From Microtetraspora fusca (GTDB lineage: Bacteria; Actinomycetota; Actinomycetes; Streptosporangiales; Streptosporangiaceae): a stretch of DNA of 64,000 bases. The translations under genes and the position numbers were made by a program. The notes below the pieces were generated by a model. It saw only the letters and a program-made list of their open reading frames with translations. It made no database searches and was not told the DNA's origin. The stretch lies in NCBI RefSeq assembly GCF_001570365.1, contig NZ_BBYK01000058.1:62001-126000 (forward strand), in the 5' to 3' direction. Shown in pieces: positions 59,543-64,000 of the stretch (within the stretch, counting starts at the first letter, position 1; each line of letters opens with the position of its first letter).

Positions 59543-60259
59543 GTGGCCGGGACGACGCTGACCGAGACGACGCTGACCGAGACGATGGTGGCCGAGGTGA
59601 TGGTGGCCGAGGTGATGGCCGAGCTGGCCGAGCTCGAGGACCCGAAGACACGCGAGGTGAACGAGAAACACGGTGACGATCACGGCGTGAACCTCAGCAA
59701 GCTGCGCGCGCTCGCGAAGCGGCTGAAGACGCAGCAGGAACTCGCCTGCCAGCTCTGGGAGACGGATGACACTGCAGCGAGACTGCTGGCGATCCTGATC
59801 TGCCGCCCGAAGGCATTCGAGCGTGACGAATTGGACGTCATGTTGCGCGACGCGCGCACACCCAAGGTGCACGACTGGCTCGTGAACTACGTGGTGAAGA
59901 AGAACCCGAACTCTGAAGAGCTTCGCCTGGCCTGGTCGGCCGATCCAGACCCAGTGGTCGCGAGTGCCGGCTGGGCGCTGACCACCGAACGCGTGACGAA
60001 GAAGCCCGAGGGCCTCGACCTCGCAGGACTGCTCGACGTCATCGAGGCGGAGATGAAAGATGCCCCGGATCGCCTGCAGTGGGCGATGAACCACTGTCTG
60101 GCTCAGATCGGGATCGAGCACGCCGAGCACCGTGCCCGTGCGGTCGACATCGGTGAGCGCCTGGAGGTGCTCAAGGACTACCCGACTTCCCCGGGCTGCA
60201 CGTCTCCGTTCGCGCCCATCTGGATCACCGAGATGGTGCGCCGACAGCACGATAAGTAG
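59543..60259 (+). CDS. DNA alkylation repair protein (AlkD/HEAT-repeat family)
   Basis: A 238-residue all-helical protein of the AlkC/AlkD family. NEKHGDDHGVNLSKLRALAK, KTQQELACQLWETDDTAARL, VHDWLVNYVVKKNPNSEELR and ASAGWALTTERVTKKPEGLD form the HEAT-like repeats. These glycosylases remove positively charged N3- and N7-alkyl bases. The catalytic Trp/Asp cannot be named with certainty here. The N-terminus is odd: TLTET twice and MVAEV twice, from 15-bp tandem DNA repeats. The family usually starts near residue 25 (MAELAELEDPKTREV; ATG 59615), so the repeats may lie outside the mature gene. Confidence 0.88.
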   Translation: MAGTTLTETTLTETMVAEVMVAEVMAELAELEDPKTREVNEKHGDDHGVNLSKLRALAKRLKTQQELACQLWETDDTAARLLAILICRPKAFERDELDVMLRDARTPKVHDWLVNYVVKKNPNSEELRLAWSADPDPVVASAGWALTTERVTKKPEGLDLAGLLDVIEAEMKDAPDRLQWAMNHCLAQIGIEHAEHRARAVDIGERLEVLKDYPTSPGCTSPFAPIWITEMVRRQHDK

Positions 60260-60277
60260 GAAGGTTCGCGCACGCCC

Positions 60278-60764
60278 GTGCCGCGACTCCCTCAGAACGC
60301 CGCAGCCGATACGAGCCGGCCCTCAGGGGCCTCACGGCGCCTACGGCTGGAGAGCACCGTGGGCGGCCCGGCCCAGTGGTCGCGCCGGTGGACGTGGCTG
60401 CGGGTGCCGGCCACCCCCGTCGAGCGCAAGCTCCACGACAAGCCGCTCTGGGGCACCACCGAGGCGGCCGAGCTGCTGCCGCGGCAGGTGCCCCGCCCGG
60501 AGCTGTGGGAACGTCGTCGACTGGGAGCCGGGTGACGGCTATGCCTGTAGGGCCGAGCTGACCGAGTTCATTCACGCTCCGGTCTGCTCGGCGACGCCGG
60601 ATCTGACAACGCCCCCGACGCTCGCCGACTCCTGGTGGGCGGACATGCGCGCGGCAATCGACGTGGTTGCCGCTCCCCCTCCGCCGCCGACACGCGCTCC
60701 TGTGGTCAGTCAAGCGTGGCTGGACCGCAGCCTGCCGCGCTTCGTCACCTTTATGCCACTTTAG
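60278..60764 (+). pseudogene. Hypothetical gene with one frameshift
   Basis: The first frame gives WSRRWTWLRVPATPVERKLH, DKPLWGTTEAAELLPRQVPR and ends in a frame change near 60512. The next continues VVDWEPGDGYACRAELTEFI, VCSATPDLTTPPTLADSWWA and RAPVVSQAWLDRSLPRF. The two read as one conserved-looking protein of roughly 160 residues. No family recognised. Confidence 0.5.
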
Positions 60765-60842
60765 GGGGCATGATCAACCTGTCGCGTACGCCCCGATCGA
60801 GGGTGCTGTGAACCCTTGATCACTCAGGTCCGTCTCAGGTGC

Positions 60843-61697
60843 ATGAGAGGCATCTGGTCTGTGGCCGCGCTCGTGACGCTCGCCGCCTGCGGGACGGCCC
60901 CGGCAGTGACCGCCCACCCGGAGAGGTACCAGGCTGACGGCACCGTGCTGTCCGACGCGCGGCACGGTCCCCAGCTCTGCTCCTTCGTCGCGCAATCCCT
61001 GCCGCCGCAGTGCGGTGGGCCCGACATCCTCGGGTGGGACTGGAACGCGGTCGAGCACTCCGCTCGCGGCGGTGTGCGCTGGGGCGAGTACCACGTGGTC
61101 GGCGCCTGGGACGGCACGAGGCTGACGCTCACCGAGCCGCCGCGCGCCGCCGAGCGTCGCGATGCCCCGCCGGAGCGGTCCGGCCCCACCACCCGCTGCC
61201 CGGAGCCCGCGGGCGGCTGGCGGCCGGTCGACCCCGCAAAGGCCACCTCTCGCGCGATGGAGGCCGCGATCGAAAAGGCCCGGAAGCTTCCCGGGTACGC
61301 GGAGGCGGCGCTGGACCAGAGCTACCTGGAAGAGATCGAGGGGTACCAGCCCGATGACGTCCGATCCGTGGAGCGCTACGCCAACGACCCCAAGCGGCTC
61401 GTGCTGAACCTGTGGTTCACCGGCGACGCGACCGCCCGCGAGGTCGAGATCCGTGAGATCTGGGGCGGTGCGCTGTGCCTGAACAGCGCTCAGCGCACCG
61501 AGGCCGAGCTGCGCGCGCTCCAGGAGCGAGTGTGGAAGGAAATGAAGGGGGTGCAATCCGCCTCTGCGGACGGGCGCACGGGCCAGGTCACGATCGGCGT
61601 CTGGGTGGTCACGCCGGAGCTCCAGCGTGAGGTCGACGAGAAATACGGGAAGGGCGTGGTGGTCCTCGAAGGCTTTCTCAAACCGGTGGTCTCGTAA
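60843..61697 (+). CDS. Predicted lipoprotein of unknown function
   Basis: A 284-residue protein with a lipoprotein signal (MRGIWSVAALVTLAAC; lipobox LAAC, Cys16) from ATG 60843. A mature domain holds VLSDARHGPQLCSFVAQSLP, SLPPQCGGPDILGWDWNAV and NLWFTGDATAREVEIREIWG, and a C-terminal YSIREL-like repeat of helix and strand (EVDEKYGKGVVVLEGFLKPV). The pattern 'VEIREIWGGALCL' suggests a repeated beta-rich domain. Surface-anchored; role unknown. Confidence 0.75.
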   Translation: MRGIWSVAALVTLAACGTAPAVTAHPERYQADGTVLSDARHGPQLCSFVAQSLPPQCGGPDILGWDWNAVEHSARGGVRWGEYHVVGAWDGTRLTLTEPPRAAERRDAPPERSGPTTRCPEPAGGWRPVDPAKATSRAMEAAIEKARKLPGYAEAALDQSYLEEIEGYQPDDVRSVERYANDPKRLVLNLWFTGDATAREVEIREIWGGALCLNSAQRTEAELRALQERVWKEMKGVQSASADGRTGQVTIGVWVVTPELQREVDEKYGKGVVVLEGFLKPVVS

Positions 61698-61760
61698 CCG
61701 CCCCCGGGCCCCGTCCCCCGGCCATCCCGGTCGGAGCGGATGCCGGAATTGTCTGGACGG

Positions 61761-61790
61761 CACGTGGGCGGTCGACACGTGGGCGGTCGA
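61761..61790. repeat. 15-bp tandem duplication CACGTGGGCGGTCGA
   Basis: Two exact adjacent copies, each containing the CACGTG palindrome. Confidence 0.9.
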
Positions 61791-61926
61791 CGGCGGGCAG
61801 GCAGCGGTGGGGCGCCGCGAGCGGCGGGTGACCGGTTCAGCCGGCTCCGTGCGCGGATCAGACCGGCGCAACCCCATGGCGGCTCCGTGAACCCCCGGGT
61901 CAGGCGTTTATACAGGTCAAGGTAGG

Positions 61927-61946
61927 TGGCGTAACTCTGGCGTAAC
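61927..61946 (+). promoter_or_regulatory. Direct repeats TGGCGTAAC before the GntR gene
   Basis: TGGCGTAAC occurs at 61927-61935 and 61938-61946, 11 bp apart, one helical turn. It lies about 55 bp before the GntR ATG, a good place for an activator or for autoregulation. Confidence 0.4.
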
Positions 61947-62000
61947 AGTGCCCGGATAGCGTGGCCGACAGCGGCGTCAGCACCCGGACGGGGGGATTCG

Positions 62001-62777
62001 ATGAGCGACGGCTGGGTGTCGTCACAGCCGAGGGCCCAGCGGGCGCGGCGAGTGGCCGACCTGCTGCGGCAACAGATCACCTCCGGCGCGTTCGGCGACG
62101 GCGTGCTGCCCGACGAGCGCACCCTTGGAGATCGGCTCGGCGCCTCGCGCAACGCGGTCCGGGAGGCACTCGGCCTGCTCCGGGGCGAGGGCCTGATCAC
62201 CCGGCGGCGCGGGGTGGGCACCACCATCGTGACACCGAAGTACGGCCACGGGCTGGACCGTCTGGCGGGACTGGCCGAAGCCCTGACCGGCTACGGAACC
62301 GTCACCAACGAGGTCCGCGTCGCCGAGGTCGTCGCCGACCCGCCGGCGGCGATCGCCGAGCGGTTGAACCTGCCCGCCGGGGCCGTGGCGGTCCACATCG
62401 AACGGCTGCGCAGGCTGGACGGGCTGCCGCTGTCACTGGACACGTCGTACCTCACGGCCGATGTGGGGCGGGGCGTCCTGGGCGGCGACCTCGCCGGACG
62501 GGACGTGTTCGCGCTGATCGAGGAGACGACGGGCCTCCTGCTCGGCCGTGCCGAGGTGGCGGTGCACGCGGTCACCGCCGATCCCGGCACCGCGGCGCTG
62601 CTGGAGATCCCGGTCGGCGCGGCGGTGTTCGCGATCGAACGGCTCACCTTCCTGTCCGACGGGCGGCCGGTCGACGTCGAGTCGATCCGCGTCCGCGCCG
62701 ACCGCTTCACGCTCTGCGCGACCGTGTACCGCGGCGGGTCGGCCTCGAGTTCATCCACGCCCACGCCGACCGGCTGA
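62001..62777 (+). CDS. GntR-family regulator with UTRA effector domain
   Basis: A 258-residue regulator. The winged helix is ADLLRQQITSGAFGDGVLPD, then LGASRNAVREALGLLRGEGL and RRRGVGTTIV. The UTRA domain follows (AEVVADPPAAIAERLNLPAG; IERLRRLDGLPLSLDTSYLT; IERLTFLSDGRPVDVESIRV). Small sugar- or acid-type ligands are usual. It precedes the TauE-like transporter on the same strand (160 bp gap) and may regulate it. Confidence 0.93.
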   Translation: MSDGWVSSQPRAQRARRVADLLRQQITSGAFGDGVLPDERTLGDRLGASRNAVREALGLLRGEGLITRRRGVGTTIVTPKYGHGLDRLAGLAEALTGYGTVTNEVRVAEVVADPPAAIAERLNLPAGAVAVHIERLRRLDGLPLSLDTSYLTADVGRGVLGGDLAGRDVFALIEETTGLLLGRAEVAVHAVTADPGTAALLEIPVGAAVFAIERLTFLSDGRPVDVESIRVRADRFTLCATVYRGGSASSSSTPTPTG

Positions 62778-62937
62778 CGTTTTACGTGACCGACCGCCGG
62801 GGGCGACCCCGACGGTCGGCCGACCTCCCCACATCCCCACGGCCGGGCGGTTCGTCCGGCTCGACTCTTGCCTGAAGGTGGCCCATGACTTCCGCCTGCC
62901 CGTGCACGCCGCGATCCCGCCGTACGGAGGCACGGTG

Positions 62938-63699
62938 ATGGAGGATCCGTCGCTTCCGCTGCTGGTGCTGCTGGGACTGTTCGGCTTCGCCGGAGGGGTC
63001 GGGATCACCGCGCTCGGGCCCGGCGGCGTCCTGCCCACGATCGGGCTCTTCGCCCTGACCGGCCTGTCCCCGGCCGAGGTGGCCGGCACCGCGATCGTCA
63101 CCCATGTCGCGACGGGCGCGCTGGCCACGGCCGCGTACACCCGCTCCGGGCAGTTACGCGAGTGCGCGACGCGCCGTACGGCGCTGCTGCTGGCCGGCAC
63201 CGCGGTGATCGGCACTCCGATCGGTGTGCTGGTCAACACCATGGTGTCCACGCGGGCGTTCGGGCTGACGCTCGGGCTGCTCCTGGTCCTGGTGGCCGCG
63301 CTGGTGTGGATCCGCGAGCGGCGCAGCCCTGCCGCCGGAGCGGTCCCGCCGACCCCGCTGGTGGCCGGACTCGGCCTCGCGGTGGCCGTCGCCGCCGGTG
63401 TCGTCGGGATCGGAGGGCCGATGCTGACCGTGCCCCTGCTGATCGCTCTCGGCGTCCCCGTGCTGGAATCGCTCGCGTCGGCGCAGGTGCAGTCGATCGT
63501 CGTCGCCGCGGTGGGCACCGTCGGCTATCTGGCGCATGGCGCCGTCGACTGGCCACTGGCCGCCCTGGTCGGCATCCCCGAGCTCGCCGGCGTGCTCATC
63601 GGCTGGAAGATCGCGCACGCCCTGCCGGCCCGGGGGCTGAAGTACGGGCTCATCGTCGCGCTGCTCGCCCTGGCCCCTTATCTGGCCCTGCACGGCTGA
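62938..63699 (+). CDS. TauE/SafE-family permease
   Basis: A 253-residue protein with about eight helices in two inverted halves (FGFAGGVGITALGPGGVLPT; VAVAAGVVGIGGPMLTVPLL). The duplicated 'GxGGxxxTxPLL' motif of sulfite/sulfoacetate/taurine-linked exporters is present. GGAGG lies 7 nt before ATG 62938 (GTG 62935 is also possible). Likely substrate: an organic or inorganic anion, as set by the adjacent GntR. Confidence 0.9.
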   Translation: MEDPSLPLLVLLGLFGFAGGVGITALGPGGVLPTIGLFALTGLSPAEVAGTAIVTHVATGALATAAYTRSGQLRECATRRTALLLAGTAVIGTPIGVLVNTMVSTRAFGLTLGLLLVLVAALVWIRERRSPAAGAVPPTPLVAGLGLAVAVAAGVVGIGGPMLTVPLLIALGVPVLESLASAQVQSIVVAAVGTVGYLAHGAVDWPLAALVGIPELAGVLIGWKIAHALPARGLKYGLIVALLALAPYLALHG

Positions 63700-63764
63700 G
63701 GCGACGCTCCTGCCGAGGCGGCGGGGGCTGACGAGCATCGGAACTGTGACTCTTGACCTACGGT

Positions 63765-63810
63765 CGAAAAGTCCCGCTAAGCGGGCTCCTTAGAGCGGCG
63801 TGACTTTTCG
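63765..63810. terminator. Long imperfect stem-loop with alternative pairing
   Basis: CGAAAAGTC-CCGCT (63765-63778) pairs with AGCGG-cgt-GACTTTTCG (63794-63810). The CCCGCT inside it can instead pair with AGCGGG at 63780-63785. The two stems exclude each other, so this may be a bidirectional terminator or an RNA switch. It follows the TauE gene by 65 bp. Confidence 0.5.
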
Positions 63811-63927
63811 TTCGGCGTGGCCGACCGCCTGGCCCGGGTGTCGCTCGAGTGCCGCGACGCGTTGGAGGTCACCGCCGCCTACGGCCGGTCATGCGGTGCC
63901 ACGGATGTCACCCGCAAATCCTGAGCG

Positions 63928-64000
63928 TCACGCCGGCGGCCGGGCGAGTTTGGCGGCCACGGCGTCGAGGACCCAGTCCAGGCCGGTCGCGAAGGACGCC
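63928..64000 (-). CDS. TetR-family regulator, 3' end only
   Basis: The last 23 codons at the window edge read ASFATGLDWVLDAVAAKLAR and stop at 63928, matching the usual TetR C-terminal helix ('FxxGLDxxLDGL'). The start and DNA-binding part lie beyond the window. Just left of it, 63811-63927 holds a plus-strand tail (RVSLECRDALEVTAAYGRSC ... stop near 63924), probably a scrap. Confidence 0.6.
   Translation of the reverse strand, partial: ASFATGLDWVLDAVAAKLARPPA

Larger units (their letters stand above)
61698..62000. other. Intergenic region with two sets of direct repeats
   Basis: It contains the CACGTGGGCGGTCGA tandem (61761-61790) and the GGCGTAAC pair near the GntR start. No gene is supported. 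Confidence 0.5.

Noticed and set aside
62790-62818. ACCGcCGGGG / CCCCGaCGGT hairpin between GntR and TauE genes
   Set aside because: A mismatch and weak position make it uncertain as a terminator; the two genes may still be co-transcribed.

Overview
The window is GC-rich DNA with strong G/C preference at third codon positions, GTG and TTG starts next to ATG, many 4-nt start/stop overlaps, dense one- and two-component regulation and F420-type enzymes. This points to a high-GC actinobacterium, probably a filamentous soil type such as the Streptosporangiales; no rRNA or tRNA fixes the genus. No tRNA, rRNA or CRISPR array was seen.

Layout. 1-9.2 kb: the 5' part of a RecD2-type helicase, a ricin-lectin protein, a divergent ArsR/F420-oxidoreductase pair, a penicillin-binding-fold serine hydrolase, a methyltransferase, and a divergent TetR/zinc-alcohol-dehydrogenase pair with a clear palindromic operator. 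9.1-18.1 kb: a signalling and export block, with an ABC exporter operon (ATPase plus two permeases, one carrying a large outside domain) divergent from a HAMP kinase/OmpR regulator pair, then a membrane protein divergent from a second kinase/NarL regulator pair. 18.1-33 kb: oxidoreductases and regulators (quinone reductase/XRE, GNAT, glutaredoxin-like, ECF sigma with SnoaL tail, RibD-type reductase, EamA/MocR, cupin, DHA2 MFS, and a DGPF protein/ECF42 sigma pair), interrupted by Tn3-family, resolvase and integrase remnants. 33-39.8 kb: a predicted c-di-AMP (ydaO) riboswitch in front of a secreted CHAP-fold protein, an alpha/beta hydrolase, a class A beta-lactamase lipoprotein, a coupled small ORF plus SDR, and an MFS gene with a 3' frameshift.

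39.9-50.5 kb mixes intact genes (ArsR/glyoxalase pair with a 24-bp palindrome, NmrA-like reductase, methyltransferase, MDR reductase divergent from LysR, zinc-ribbon coiled-coil protein) with many decayed genes: an ArsR/MFS mosaic, a three-frame hypothetical gene, an MFS relic, and PatB aminotransferase and CAP-domain fragments. 50.4-64 kb: poorly known genes (two coiled-coil ORFs, a large membrane protein, several small proteins), an ECF42 C-terminal relic, a second serine hydrolase, an IS630 relic, a Cmx-like drug exporter, an AlkD-like repair protein, a lipoprotein, a GntR/TauE pair and the 3' end of a TetR gene at the window edge.

Overall this reads as an accessory chromosomal region rich in stress, envelope and xenobiotic functions, each with its own local regulator. 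Repeated mobile-element traffic has left fragments at many gene borders. The clearest regulatory signals are the ydaO riboswitch, the TetR palindrome at 7927-7946, the ArsR palindrome at 41543-41566, and the AT-rich palindrome at 37344-37369.
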